Below, piece by piece: positions 11,201 to 23,107 of a stretch of DNA of 64,000 bases. This DNA is from Molossus alvarezi. Its lineage: Eukaryota; Chordata; Mammalia; Chiroptera; Molossidae. A program made the position numbers and the translations under genes. Location of the stretch: positions 22,738,488-22,802,487 of the forward strand of contig CM073898.1 of the NCBI GenBank assembly GCA_037176705.1, read 5' to 3'. The notes below the pieces were generated by a model, which saw nothing but the letters and a program-made list of their open reading frames with translations, searched no databases and was not told where the DNA came from. The first letter of the stretch is position 1. Each line of letters begins with the position of its first letter.

Positions 11201-12740
11201 TAGTTTTAAATCTTGAAGAAATGATAAAATGTAATAGCTTGAAGGTCAAAATTACTCAAATATTGTAAAAAAAAAAAGCTAAATGAGATCATTAATCCTT
11301 ATCTGAAAGATTTTCCAGGCACATTTATATAGAATCTGTTTTGCAACAGCCGTAGAATTGGATGACAAGTTAGACTAAATAAATTTCAAGGTCCCTAGTA
11401 ACTCTGTGAATATCTGACCAAAATATGTGGAAGATTTTAAGATATAATTTTAATTAACTATGCATTATTTATTTTTATTACACAGCACTGATGACTATAA
11501 ATACTTGACTTAAACTTTAATTTAAAAAAATGACAACTGTGTATTTCAATATATGAAAAGGGGGAGATTTTAAATTTCGAACAACTACCAACAATCTTGG
11601 GCCTTCTATTTTCAGCCACATCATGACTCTCAGCTTCGGCTTCAGCAACCGCCTCTGAATCTATGTGTTTCGGGGAGGTAGCTGCATTGCGGTAGAACGG
11701 AGAATTTTGCATTGCAACTTTTAACTATGGGCAAGAAATCAGACTCAGGATTACTTGTCTGTCACTCTTCACTGCTTTTATTTGCCTTTTCCTACTCTGA
11801 ACCAGTTTAGTTCCCCTCTGAACATTTTTGGGAAATATTACTGTAGCATTCAGTCAACCAGGAGAGCTTAAGTAACAAAGAGTTGGCCAGTGTTATTCAC
11901 AGAGATTAAAAGCAGGGAGCTGCATCAGTGATCATGATGTGAACAGTCTAGCTAAGCTGGACTCATTTCTCAGATGGCCCAGGGAGCGCTGTGGGATTTC
12001 GGAGGCTCCGTGGTAGAAAGAGAATGTCAGTTCAGCCGCTGGGTGAAATGCAACAAAAGGGAGAAAAGGCCAGTTGAGGTGTTCTTTGAAATCCTTGAGT
12101 GTCTTTACCCTTTTCATGCTGCTTGTGCAAGTCTGTCTACCTGTGTCTACATGGGCAGAAATGAACAAAGAACAAATGAGAGAATATGCTGGTTAAAGAG
12201 CTGTGTTCAATGCCCTGGACATGGTATGTGGGGCAAAAGGGTCAGGTGCCTGATGCTGCATCAGCACTCAGCCAGATAGAAAACAGAAGAGATGGAGGGG
12301 GTGGCACCTCTGGTCTAAGGGGCACTGACACATGTCCTTGGAAAGATTTATGCAGCAATGAGCCAGATGCAGGACACAGGCTACCAACTCATCTTTAATT
12401 CATTTGATGTGAAAACAGTCTGACTTTAAAATGGAATGAGTGAGCAAAACCCAAAAATCAACAAAACGAGCACCCTTAGAGGAAAAACAAAGTAGTGAAC
12501 TCACTTTCTATTTTTCCACATCCTTGCTTTAGTCACCAAACATCGACTGTGTACTTACACAGAAATATGAAAATTTCATCATACATTTTATTATATAGAA
12601 ATGTATCTAGAGTTGTGTGACAATAGGATGATTTTTATGATTTGTGTAGAGCTTTATTGTCACATGGCCAATAATCTGGATATATTGGAGAAGGTAGGGG
12701 CTATTCTTATTGTTCTGCAGAAGAAGAAGCTGAGATAGTC
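11201..12740. other. Mostly unique block with a possible minus-strand exon
   Basis: No repeat is recognised. 11930-12400 is less AT-rich than its surroundings and carries an open frame on plus (11974-12279) with no recognisable domain. 11589-11724 is described separately as a weak exon candidate. Confidence 0.35.
11589..11724 (-). other. Candidate coding exon, identity unknown
   Basis: On the minus strand a 136-nt segment is bounded by 'ctgatttcttgcccatag' upstream (pyrimidine-rich tract plus AG) and by G|GTAGTT downstream. It is open for 45 codons in one frame (LKVAMQNSPFYRNAATSPKH...), with an acidic Ala/Glu stretch (AVAEAEAES). It holds several CpG sites in an AT-rich area. I recognise no family. 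It could be a real exon of a large gene whose intron this window would be, a processed-pseudogene scrap, or chance. Confidence 0.25.
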
Positions 12741-12757
12741 ATATAAGAGATGGTATT

Positions 12758-12982
12758 GTCTTTTATTTTTAAATACATTTTTATTGATTTTTTTAGAGCA
12801 AGAGGAAGGGAGACAGAGATAGAAACATCAATGTGAGAGAGGAACATGGATCGGCTGCCTCGTGCACACCCACCAACCAGAGGTCAAGCCTGCAACCCAG
12901 GCATGTGCCCTGACTGGGAATTGAACCAGGATCTCTCAGTCTATGGGATAATGCTCAATCCACTGAGCCACACTGGCCGGGC
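12758..12982 (-). mobile_element. VES SINE (short-tail type)
   Basis: Minus-strand VES: head at 12982 ('gcccggccagtgtggctca'), B-box, 'gggcacatgcc'-type middle, CT region and A/T tail near 12760-12780. The flanks 'aagagatggtatt' (12745-12757) and 'aagagatgttatt' (12983-12995) form a near-perfect duplication. Confidence 0.88.
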
Positions 12983-13000
12983 AAGAGATGTTATTTCCAT

Positions 13001-13139
13001 TGCTATGGACCAAATGTTTGTTTCCCCCTCTAAACTCATATGCCCAAGCCTTAATTCCCAACGTGATGGTATTTGCAGGTAGGGTTTTGGGGAAGTAATT
13101 AGCTCAAGAGGCTGGAGCCCTCATGAATGGTATTACTGC
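13001..13139 (+). mobile_element. MaLR (MLT1/MST-like) LTR, 5' part only
   Basis: 'tgctatggaccaaatgtttg' with 'gatggtatttgcaggtaggg' and 'tggagccctcatgaatgg' follows the 5' half of a MaLR LTR. It stops abruptly where the next LTR begins. Confidence 0.7.
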
Positions 13140-13495
13140 CTATTATGGTCTGAATGTTTATGTCCCCCAAAATTCAATTTAAAATTGTAACCCCAAAAGT
13201 ATTAGTAGGTTGTGCCTATTGAGAAGTGCTTAAACTATGAACATAGAGCCTTCATGAATGGGATTAGTTTCTTATAAAAGAGGCACCAAAGAGATCCCGA
13301 GCCCCATCTACTGTGTGAGGACACGGCGACCAGGAGGTCACCAGCAAAGCAGGAAGAGAGCTCTCAACAGGAACCTAATGGGCCAGCACCTTGATCCTGA
13401 ACTTCCCAGCTGCCAGAGCTGTGAAAAAATAAATGTGTCTTGTTTAAGCCACTGAGTTGATGGTATTCTGTCATATCATCCAGAACTAAGATGCC
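13140..13495 (+). mobile_element. MaLR (MLT1/MST-like) LTR, near complete
   Basis: It restarts with 'tattatggtctgaatgttta' and runs through 'cttataaaagagg', 'tgtgaggacacggcgacc', 'aataaatgtgtcttg' (polyadenylation signal) and 'aagccactgagttgatggta', the standard order of this LTR class. It lies directly after a 5'-only copy of the same class. The open frame at 13258-13455 is LTR sequence. Confidence 0.75.
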
Positions 13496-14038
13496 CATGG
13501 TCAACAAATGAATTAGTGGTGAAGTCTTATCTACAAGCTAGAGTCTAGGCTCTTTTACTTTTATTATCCTGAATTGTTAATTAAGTTAAATATTAAGGAT
13601 TTGTCATTTGTCACAAACAAATACTTACAGGGACAAGATAGATAATACAAATGTCTACATTGACTATGCATTGAGGGGCAGGGGCTTATATAAACAACTG
13701 AAGACTATGGGCTTCACATGACTAATTCCAATTACTTTTCACCAATACATGAGCTAAACAAATCACACATATATAAATACACATATGTACATATATATGG
13801 TGTTTCTTAATAGTAAGCCAAATAACATATAATTATCACTATGAATTATATTTGCTCTTAATATATTGTGGGAAATTATACCTGAATCTGCAATGACCAA
13901 AATCAAATAAACATTATCACTAACAATAATAACAAAAATATATCATGGACTTGACATACCAAAAAAAGTTCTGTTGAAAAGATCTGGAGTCTTTCTACAT
14001 TATAGTAACCTAAACATCCTAACTGAATCTACAATTTT
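13496..14038. other. AT-rich unique sequence
   Basis: No gene or repeat family is recognised. There is a mixed CA/TA stretch at 13765-13800. Confidence 0.4.
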
Positions 14039-14050
14039 AAAACAAATGTT

Positions 14051-14261
14051 GAGCATGGCAGGTGTGGCTCAGTGGTGAGCATCGAGTGATGCACCAAGAG
14101 GTCACCGGTTCGATTCCCAGTCAGGGCACATACCCAGGTTTTCTGCCCAATCTCCAGTGGGGAGTATGCAGGAGGTGGTCAATGTTCTATCTCACTGATG
14201 TTTCTATCCCTCTCCCTCTCCCTTCCTCTCTCTCTATAAATCAGTAAAGAAAAAAAATTTA
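14051..14261 (+). mobile_element. VES SINE (short-tail type)
   Basis: The plus-strand head is truncated by a few bases ('ggcaggtgtggctcagtgg'). B-box 'accggttcgattcccagtca', CT region, 'tctctctataaatcagtaaag' tail. The 12-bp flanks aaaacaaat[g/a]tt at 14039-14050 and 14262-14273 differ at one base. Confidence 0.9.
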
Positions 14262-14273
14262 AAAACAAATATT

Positions 14274-17200
14274 TGTTAGGCATCTCTTATGGGCAGTATG
14301 ACCAAGGTATACTTAGAACAAGACACAGAATATAGACAAGTAATGGGAAATAGGTGAGTGGGTTTGTATCTGGACATTCCGGTCTTGGAGTTCCTTAATG
14401 TATAGTGACCTTATTTTCCAAATTGAAACTTATTTGAGAATAAAGGGCTCCTTTTAATAAGTTTTCTGGAACCACAGGTGTGACCTGAAAAGTATGGTTT
14501 ATGCCATCTAAATAGACCATTGTTACCATTTTGAAATGGCAACAATTTTCCACTTAAATCCAGGGGCTAACAATGTTTGAATAGTCCTTTCTACCTAATA
14601 GAGCAAATGAAATCCTATGGCAAGACTGAGAGTGTTAAATAGCACCTTTATTTTTATTTTAATGATTTCACTCAGGTTAGTAGACTGAAGAAACCCTATG
14701 CCTGATATTTTTAGGCTGCATTAAAATCAGTTCTTGAATCCAATAGGAAGCATACAAAGATTTCTCCAGCCGATTTTCTTAGGTACCTTAAACTCTTCAT
14801 TATTCCCTTTATCAAGTGTCCATCGTCATTCTGACAACCTACAAAACATCCTGCGTGGGTATTGCTCAGTGCCTTGTTTCATTCCTTGCTAGCTCCAAAT
14901 CATGTGTATCTCCATTTCACACAATTTTTTGATTCAGTGAGAAAAACATTTCTTACCTTTCTGAGGATTTGAGCTAATATATTTCCAGATGCCTTATTAT
15001 ACTATGAATAAGTTTCATTTATCACCTGAAGACAGTTTAGCAACATAATGCAAGGTCAAAAATTCTCTAACTCCGTGTTCTGTCTATACACAATTTCATG
15101 AAAATACATATTAAATGTCAATCTTTTATTGTTATAATGAAATTGACAGTCACAGATCATAATGGAAGTTGGATTATGTCTTTTGCAATGGTAATTCGTA
15201 TTTTGAATAGTGCATCATTTCACAGTGTGACAAAAATCCTATTATGACCTTTCATAATCCAAGACAGCACATCGTTGGGAATTACTGAGACAGAATATAC
15301 TCTTCAGTTTGCAAATTTGATTTAAGGATTCATTTTATTTCTATTTTCATGAGCTATGACACAACATTTAGTGTTTGTATTCACAACAGCCTAAACAGAT
15401 TCGCTCTTAGTTTGCTCCTTTTAAAAAGACAATTTCAAATAGTCTAGTTCACTCTTAGAATGGGACTGTGTTTGTCTGATACTCTCCATAACATATGTCT
15501 GGCTTATGGCTTTGCAACTTTGTCAGTATGGAAAAGAAAAAGTTGAAGGCAAGAGTGCTCATTTTACTTTCTTTGATTTAATTTTTTTTTCCCCAACAGG
15601 AAGTCATCTGAGTTATTTTTTCCTGATTTCTTCATCAACTATAATTGCAAACCATCAAATTAGATTGTCTTCTTTCCATCTTTGCTGGCTTCAGTTCTCT
15701 TATGAGGGGGAATATTATAAACTTCAGATGTGAAATAACAAATGTCATTCTTAGCACTGGGAAAAATATTGTTTATTAAAATGACTTTTCATCATAATGC
15801 ACCTTAATGTTGTGCAATTATGATAATTTAAAAAACTTTAGACTTGCATATAAAGGGAACATCTTTTCATTAAGGAAGAAAAGCTAAATATCATATTAGA
15901 GCAGATGGCATTTCCAATGCAGTCTTCCTAAGTCTTTAGAGGCTTTAGATTTAGAGAAGGCCTCAGGCAAAAATGCTGCAAAGCAAATAGTATCACTTGA
16001 AAGGCAAATTCATAGTCCAATAAAAAGTTTATAGACATAGATTTGAAAAGTAGGTAGTAGAATAATCATGAATAGATTGTGTCATTTGAAAAATAATGTA
16101 CATTATGACCATTGTTAATCTAAATGAAAAAAAAAGAAGAAGAAGAAGAAGAAAAAGTAGACCGTATTAGAAAATCTTGCACTCTGGTTAGATTCATTTC
16201 TGTCTTGATTTACTATGGTAAGGAGTTGACCATGGCTACTGAATAGCAAACAAAATGTGTCTTCTGTTGTTATTTTTATTTATAGCATTTTCCTCTGATA
16301 GAACTGATATCTGAGCATTTAGTACATAGTAGATTAAATATGTGAAAATATTAACTAAAGGTTTCTCATTTATTTTGATGTTTTAGTCTCACACAAAGTC
16401 AATATAGAAGACACATCCATAAACCCTTACTGGCTCCACAGAAAGCCACAGGAGGCCTAGATTAATAAGGCGGCTCGTCCGAAAGGTGAGCATCCCATTG
16501 TATTGCTTGTAGTTAAATTTGTTTACACATATAATAACACAGCCACCATGAAACTTTCCCCAACCAGACCATTTCTATACAAGTACAATCTGTGTCATCT
16601 TTGGCATCCCACATTACTGCCTTGCAGGATTTCAATTATACAGGATGCAACTAAGGGCCCGCCTGCTTCCCTACCCACCGGCCATCTCGTCTGGCCAGGA
16701 GAATCTTTCCCCAGTGCATCTAAGCAAGATGAATATGTTCTCCATGTATTTCTGAAGCAGCACCCAGTTTTGCTCTTCCTTCCTGCTTGCAGACCAGCTG
16801 TCAGCCAGTTTACACGTTGATGCTTAGCACTTACTGAAACTGCTGGGCTTCGGTCCCCGTATTGGTTCCAGATCCTTACTCACTAGTGCCAAGAGTCAGG
16901 AGCAAATTAAGGGGGTAAGTGAAAATATAGAACTGTATGGCTCACAGGGCAGTTCCCACAGCCTAGATGAGAACACGTGGACACAAATAGCTTCGCACAG
17001 GGACTCTGTTTAGGCACACCTGAGGACATCCTGAGTGTCCTCGGAGATTTAGTCCTCTGAGGGTTTCTTTCAGACCTTCACCGGACATTTTCTAGAAAAT
17101 CCCACCTCCCACCCTAAAAGCTGGTCATGCAAGTGATCCATCCATTTCCTACAGTGTAAGGCACATGAAATGCAGAAAACTTCATAGCATTTTTTTGCAA

Positions 17201-17322
17201 ATTTAAACTGGTAAATTCAGATTATTATCTGAAAAAACCAGGAGGACATTCCAATATAGGCATTTCCTTACAGTGAGGGGTATCATGTATTCTTTTTGGT
17301 CATTCAATTGAGAATATTGTTT

Positions 17323-17353
<31 letters not shown>

Positions 17354-17682
17354 CCCTTATAGATTTAGCACACTGTTGCTCAGAGACAGTAAAAAGAGCA
17401 ATATACTGTCCTAAACACAATATCCCCTGCTTACTTTATTAAACATAATAAAAATATTGCTTCAATATAACTAGTGTCAAAATACTCCTCTTTGCTCTCA
17501 ACACAAGGTCAATAGGTCAATGCCTACAAATCTATTAAAGTTTTACTTTGGAAAAACCTGGAAGAATATCTGAAATTAATACTTTTCTGTACTTAAAAGA
17601 CAGATTTCAATGTTAGTGTAAGTTTACTCAAAGTTAAATGTTATAATAATGGAGGTAAATGAGGATTTATTAACCTCACATA
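14274..17682. other. Long unique block with few recognisable repeats
   Basis: No gene recognised. It contains a (GAA)n run at 16136-16155 and a (CA)n run at 17326-17353. 16460-16920 is less AT-rich. The plus open frame 16503-16820 in it has no recognisable domain and no supporting signals. Confidence 0.4.
17326..17353 (+). repeat. (CA)n microsatellite
   Basis: About 14 CA units. Confidence 0.95.
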
Positions 17683-17696
17683 AAAACAGTCACCCC

Positions 17697-17849
17697 ACCC
17701 CAGCCGGTGTGGCTCAGTGGTTGAGCATCGACCCATGCACCGAGAGGTCGCCAGTTCCAATTTCTGGTCAGGGCACATGCCCAGGTTGTGGGCCCATCCC
17801 CAGTGGGAGCATGAGGAAGGCAGCCAGTCAGTGTTCTCTCTCATCGATG

Positions 17850-17897
<48 letters not shown>

Positions 17898-17946
17898 CCA
17901 CTCTTCCTCTCTCTCAAAAATGAATAAAGAAAAAAAATTTTTAAGC
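17697..17946 (+). mobile_element. VES SINE (short-tail type) with expanded CT run
   Basis: Head 'ccagccggtgtggctcagtgg', A- and B-box regions, then about 45 bp of CT repeats (17851-17895) and a 'tgaataaagaaaaaaa' tail. A perfect 14-bp duplication, 'aaaacagtcacccc', lies at 17683-17696 and 17947-17960. Confidence 0.93.
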
Positions 17947-17960
17947 AAAACAGTCACCCC

Positions 17961-18441
17961 GATTTTAGTGGAGTATGAAAGCTTGCTTTCGCTTCCACAG
18001 ACTGCCCTATTTCCTTTACAAGAAAAATGTCACCCGAGTTTAGGCTTTTCTTGCTCATATTTGCATCTCTGGGGCTTATTACATAGTTGCCATTTAGTAA
18101 ATGCTCGCTTACAGGAATAATGATCATAAACACACACAAATGCCTGCACATACTCACAATCACCAGGTGGTAACAAAGGATAGAAAGACAAAGAAAAGTA
18201 TATTGCCAATTATAACTCTTCTACCCCATGAAATAATTCGCTCTCTCTTGAGTCATCTAGTCAGACACCAGCAGAATTATACTGTTTGCAGTTTAGTGAG
18301 AAAGTCATTCAGGTAAGGACATCCTTATAAGACAATAGGAGAGACTTTCCCGCAGCACTAAGTATCAGGTACCTGGGAGGATGGGCAACAAATCTGCCTA
18401 GGACAGGAAGGAATTTCCATGAGAGATTTTTTGCCCAAAAT
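17961..18441. other. Unique sequence between two SINEs
   Basis: No gene or repeat family is recognised. Confidence 0.4.
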
Positions 18442-18450
18442 TTTCTGCTG

Positions 18451-18690
18451 CCTTGGTCAGGTGGCTCAGTTGGCTGGAGCATCGTCTTGTACCCCAAAAG
18501 ATTATGGGTTCCACTCCCAGTCAGGGCACACAGTTGTGGGTTTGATATCAGGTCGGGGTGTGTAACGGAGGCAACCAATCGATGTTTCTCCCTCACATCA
18601 ACGTTTTTTTTCTCTCTCTCTCCCTCCCTCCCTGTCTTCCTTCCTCTCTTTTTAAAAAAGCAATATTCGGGTAAGAGCTTAAAAAATATG
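18451..18690 (+). mobile_element. VES-related SINE (same head type as 9036)
   Basis: Head 'ccttggtcaggtggctcagtt', B-box-like 'gggttccactcccagtcag', CT region and a 'cgggtaagagctt' tail. A 9-bp duplication 'tttctgctg' lies at 18442-18450 and 18691-18699. Confidence 0.85.
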
Positions 18691-18699
18691 TTTCTGCTG

Positions 18700-19690
18700 A
18701 TCTTCCCATCATCAAAACATTCTGTTTGGCCTTTTAAGAAATATCTGTTTTCCATTTGGTGTATTCTAGGGTGTTGATGGACTGTGGTAGATAGGGAGAC
18801 ATATACAGAACTTTCAGTACTGGGCATTCAATTATCACATGGGTTTTCCTTTGAATCCATTTTCTGAGGTCCTCCCTTAGAAACTGTTTTCCATTCACAG
18901 GCCTCACTTTACACAGTTATTTTGTTTGTTTTTTTTCCTTTTTGTACTGTGGTTGGCTTTAGAGCCAACTAAACTATTTGAAATTTCCATAGATGACCCT
19001 TAAGTGAAACTGATGCTTTCATGCACTTTAAGCCTCGGGCTCACATTTATTATTTGCATTAGTACAAATTAAGTAGTTATTTCTTTACATTTGATTCACT
19101 CAGCATTCTATAAAAAAAAATCAAGATTCTGAGTGCCACAAGTTACTTACCCTGTGGTAGTTTTTCATTGGAACTGTCACATATTTGCAAATATTAAATA
19201 CAGTATCCATCGAAATACAACAAATTCTAAAAGTGAAATGAACAGTAAGTGCCCTTGTAGCACACTGGTTGAGGCACACCATTCAGCCACCGGTTCAATC
19301 CATTGGGTAATTAGATTCATGTGCTTAAAACATTTGTAAATACAGAGGTGGCAATAGGACTCTTCTGCATAATTATTTAGAAGCTGTCATTCCATGCTAA
19401 TATGTGGTTATATCTCAGGGTACTGATTTTAATTAATAAATATACTTTTAGATGCTGTTTCTTGATGATAAAATTGTAATGAGCTAAATAAGACATAATG
19501 TCTGTCCCCAGAAGCTCCCCAGGCAATACAGAGACAGATGTATATCCATAACTAACTGTGTCAGATGGGGAAAATTGTGCTGTCATAGAGGAGTAGCAAC
19601 TAGATGCAGAAGGGTCCGATTAGATTTGACCTAAGAATGGCATTTCACTTGGACCATTAGTTGAATCTAGAAATATTAAAGCATTACCCA
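18700..19690. other. Unique AT-rich sequence with a possible SINE-head scrap
   Basis: 19250-19303 ('cccttgtagcacactggttg' then 'cggttcaatcc') resembles the A- and B-box of a tRNA-derived SINE head with no tail. Otherwise nothing is recognised. Confidence 0.35.
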
Positions 19691-20060
19691 TTTCGAAGAT
19701 GGAAGGAAAATCTCTATTTTTTAGGATATATAAAATAAGATGACGCTAAAAGAAAAATCAGCCAGATAGTAGAAGGCACTGAATGCCAGTCAAAATAGTT
19801 TAGATTTATACTATAGGCAAGGAGTCAACATTGAATCTTAAGAAAGAGATTGATGTGATCTATCTAATATTTTAGAAAGACAAAGGAGAGTTGTCTTGGG
19901 AGTAATCTATTACAGAGAAAATTAATGGCAATAGACCAGAGTAAAGATGATTAGGTCCTGGGGTAGCTATGTTGAATATAAGGGGGTTAAAAACAGAGAC
20001 ATTAAACAGAACAGAGTAGAATGTAGTGTTATTAAATGTAGAAAAGACTAAAAGAAGCAT
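19691..20060 (-). mobile_element. L2 LINE fragment
   Basis: Decayed minus-strand L2 3' region: the order 'agatttatactataggcaag', 'gattgatgtgatctatctaa', 'ttttagaaagacaaaggaga' matches the L2 stretch usually read as 'ggattttattctaag', 'agtgacatgatctgattt', 'ttagaaagatcactct'. A VES SINE follows at 20075. Confidence 0.45.
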
Positions 20061-20074
20061 CAAAAATAGTTCCA

Positions 20075-20285
20075 GCCTGGTTGGTTGAGCATTGTTCCAA
20101 GCATGAAGAGGTCACCGGTTTGATTCTCAGTCAGGGCACAAGCCCGGGTTGTGGGCGTGGTCCCCAGTGTCTGGCGTGCATGCTGGAGGGTGGATCGATG
20201 ATTCTCTCTCATTGATGTTTACATTTCTTTCTCTCCTTTTCCCTTCCTCTCTCTAAATTCAATAAAAAAATGTTAAAAAAAATTG
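20075..20285 (+). mobile_element. VES SINE (short-tail type)
   Basis: Head 'cctggttggttgagcattg' lacks a few A-box bases. B-box 'ccggtttgattctcagtca', 'attgatgttt', CT/TC region and 'aaattcaataaaaaaatg' tail follow. The flanks share 'agttcca' (20068-20074 and 20286-20292). Confidence 0.85.
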
Positions 20286-20689
20286 AGTTCCAAATGTGCT
20301 AGCAAAAGTATCTGCTAAAATGTTAGTCAAACTGAGATCCCAGGTGAAGATCAGTTTGGGAGAAAAAATAAATGCCTAGATTTCAACTGGGGCCTATTGT
20401 AATTAAAAATCAAAAAATAGATTCAAAACAAAATGTAGACCTAACGCTGCTGGAAGAGGGGGCGGGGGGAGAACAGAGAGAGCTGGAAACTATTTACGAA
20501 GGAGATTATTCAAGTCATGAAACTAAATGATCTTAAGCATAGATAGTGTCTCTTTGAAAATTATCTTCATGTAAGAGTTTAATAAAAATGGAGCCACAAA
20601 AATGAAATGCAGAAGAAATGATACATAGTGTGACCTTTTTAATTCAAAGAATAATGAAATCACTCCTTTACTTTTTTTCATTAATTCAT

Positions 20690-20850
20690 ATTATTTCACT
20701 TATTACGTGGTAGGTGTTTTTCCAGATCCTTGGGACATAGCAGTAATAAAACATACAAAAAAATACAAAAATCCTTGCCCTAATAGAGTTTACATCCTCC
20801 CTTCATGATACATAGAAGAGATGAAAGGTATCATCCTAAAATTAGGGGGA
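20690..20850 (-). mobile_element. L2 LINE 3' end
   Basis: 'attaattcatattatttcac', 'gtggtaggtgtttttccaga', 'acatagcagtaataaaacat' and 'ccttgccctaatagagttta' follow the reverse complement of the L2 3' terminus in order. Confidence 0.6.
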
Positions 20851-22877
20851 AAAAAGATAGAAAGGAGCTAATAATCTACTCATTCTTTTGTACTCAGTAG
20901 AGAAATCTGATATTTTCTATTATCTTAAATTGTGCAGTCACTGGTCAGGCAAGCCCATAGCTCAGTTCCATCCCTGATAACATCCTAAAAAGGTTTACAC
21001 ATGACGTACATAGACCTCAGTGGCTGAGAGTGTTCAGTAATATCCCTCCATAGATGCTCAGTGTATGATAAATAAAAGTAGGGAGGCCAAAGATGTGGTC
21101 AGCCACTGTGGCCATTCCACACAAACCCAAAAGTCAGCTCTCCTGGGAGTTCATCTCTAGTCGGAAAAAAAAAAAAAAAGAGAGAGAGAACTTCCACTCA
21201 TTTTCTAAAACTGGTAAACCACATGAAAGCACAAAACAGATATTTTAGAAATAGTTGTTTATTTTTAAGCTATTAGTAAAATGCAATAAAAACATTCAAA
21301 GCGTGTTTAATTTTATATATGATTTACTACTCAGAGAACACATTCTACTATATTAAAAAACAACATGAAATTTGTGGAAGCATCGAATCTGTTTTTATTG
21401 TGAATTTAGTTAGAATGACATGATTTTTAGAAATCATGATTTTCATGATCTAGAAATCAAACAGTGCTGCCCTAACTATTCTGTAGGGATTTTTAAGACA
21501 AGGAAAGGAAAAAAATGCTGGGAGTTGTTTAGTTATTATCATTTTGCTTTGGTTTCTAAATTGGGTGTGGCTTTATAAAAGGGGATTAGAGTGAGAATAG
21601 AAAAGAAGAAAAGGATTAAAGTAATTTACTGCTTGATGAAAGACTAATGAATATTTGAAAATCTCATTTATAGCTTAGTTCAACTTGGATTTAAGCAATT
21701 TATGAGTGGAATTAGTTAAGCAATTCACTGAAAATAGTTGGACATTAATCAGACATATATCATGTATATTTGAAACAAGCCATTTTACTCTTTCACAAAA
21801 AATTTATTGATTGTCCAGTAAGTTTCTGGTACATACTAAATATACACATATTAGTGAGACATAGTACCTGACTCGGGGATGTAATGTGTAAGGGAAGATA
21901 GGCAAGCCAACAACCACAAATCACTCCAGGAAAAGTGGGCGTATCAAGAGCCTTAGGATCTGAAGGGAAAGCATCATAATCAAGAGGAGGCAAAAGCAAA
22001 CAAACTAGCCCAAAAAAGGATAAAAAGATGTTTTTATACATCATTACTAACTTTACATAATATTAGCCAAATAATACCTAAGCTCCATTCTAACTCTCAA
22101 AATCTAGAGTCTAAGATCATTACAGTACATTGTTTTTAAAACAAAAACAGAAAAAAATTTAAAAGAAATTAGACAAAAAAAGGCAGAGCAATTATTGTTT
22201 TCTTCGGTCTTAGACCATTAATATCCTTCAAGAGTAAATAATTCATTTTTAGCATGATAATTGTTCAGGGTAATTTTTAAAATCTGCTTGTGGTATATGC
22301 TGGCTGAATGAAATAATAAATTCATAGGAGACAATAAAATTAAGAGGTTTATTGTGCCAGTGGCAAGATCTATTCTGGTTACTGAGTTTTATATTGTTAT
22401 TTTGTTAGGAAATATTTTACTATTTGGTTACTACATGGTTTTATTAGAGAATATGGTTAGTGTCCTTAAACCATATTTAAAAAAAAATTAAAGACAAATA
22501 ACTATTCTGCAATGTAATTTTTCAAAAATAATAAAGTTCCTTGCTTTCACCCTATTGACTTCTTAAAAGTCAAGCACAATACAACTGGACAGAAAGAATG
22601 AGAATCACTTTACTTCTGTTCAACTCATCATATTTTTGAAGCATCAGCAAATATGGTGGTCTTTGTTCTAGTCATTGTTGAATAGACAGACAGGTGAGAT
22701 TAATGTCACTTTGCTAAAAACCTGAGAGAAGCAGCTAAGTGCTACACCTATGAAATGTGAGACAGAATATAACAGAGACGCTCCATGTGTGGAGGGAGAG
22801 AGGTGTGTTCATGTATCCTGGATGGTGTGCTGGTGAACAAGACAAGAACTTCCAAGGTGATTATGATTTTGTCAGAG
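20851..22877. other. Unique AT-rich block with an L2-like piece
   Basis: 21795-21960 ('tttattgattgtccagtaag', then 'gagacatagtacctgactcg') is a plausible decayed minus-strand L2 end. An A-run with GA repeats lies at 21164-21188. The rest is unrecognised. No gene. Confidence 0.35.
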
Positions 22878-23107
22878 AGAAGGAGGAGGGGAGGGGAGGG
22901 GAAGGGAGGAGAGGGTGGAGTGGAGGGGAGAAGGGAGGGGAGTGGAGGGGAGTGGAGTGGGGGAGTGGACAGGGGAGGGGAGAGGAGGGGAGGGAAGGGG
23001 AGGGGAGGGGAGGGGAGAGGAGAGGGGAGGGAGGAGTGGGGGAGGGGAGGGGGGAGTGGGGTAGAGGGGAGAGGGGAAGGGAGGGGAGGGAAGGGGAGAG
23101 GAGAGAA
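22878..23107 (+). repeat. GGGGA-type purine satellite-like tract
   Basis: About 230 bp made of GGGGA, GGGAGG and GTGGA units, nearly all purine on the plus strand, with dozens of GGG/GGGG runs. The long open frames on both strands here (glycine/glutamate/arginine on plus, proline/serine/leucine on minus) are products of this composition and not genes. Confidence 0.92.

Noticed and set aside
11974..12398. Overlapping plus-strand open frames in a GC-richer stretch as a gene
   Set aside because: No domain, no splice or promoter support, and two frames overlap. Kept only as part of an unrecognised block.
13258..13455. 65-codon open frame as a small protein
   Set aside because: It falls wholly inside a MaLR LTR.
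18309..18827. 172-codon minus-strand open frame
   Set aside because: Its centre is a VES SINE (18451-18690) read backwards. The ends are short chance extensions.
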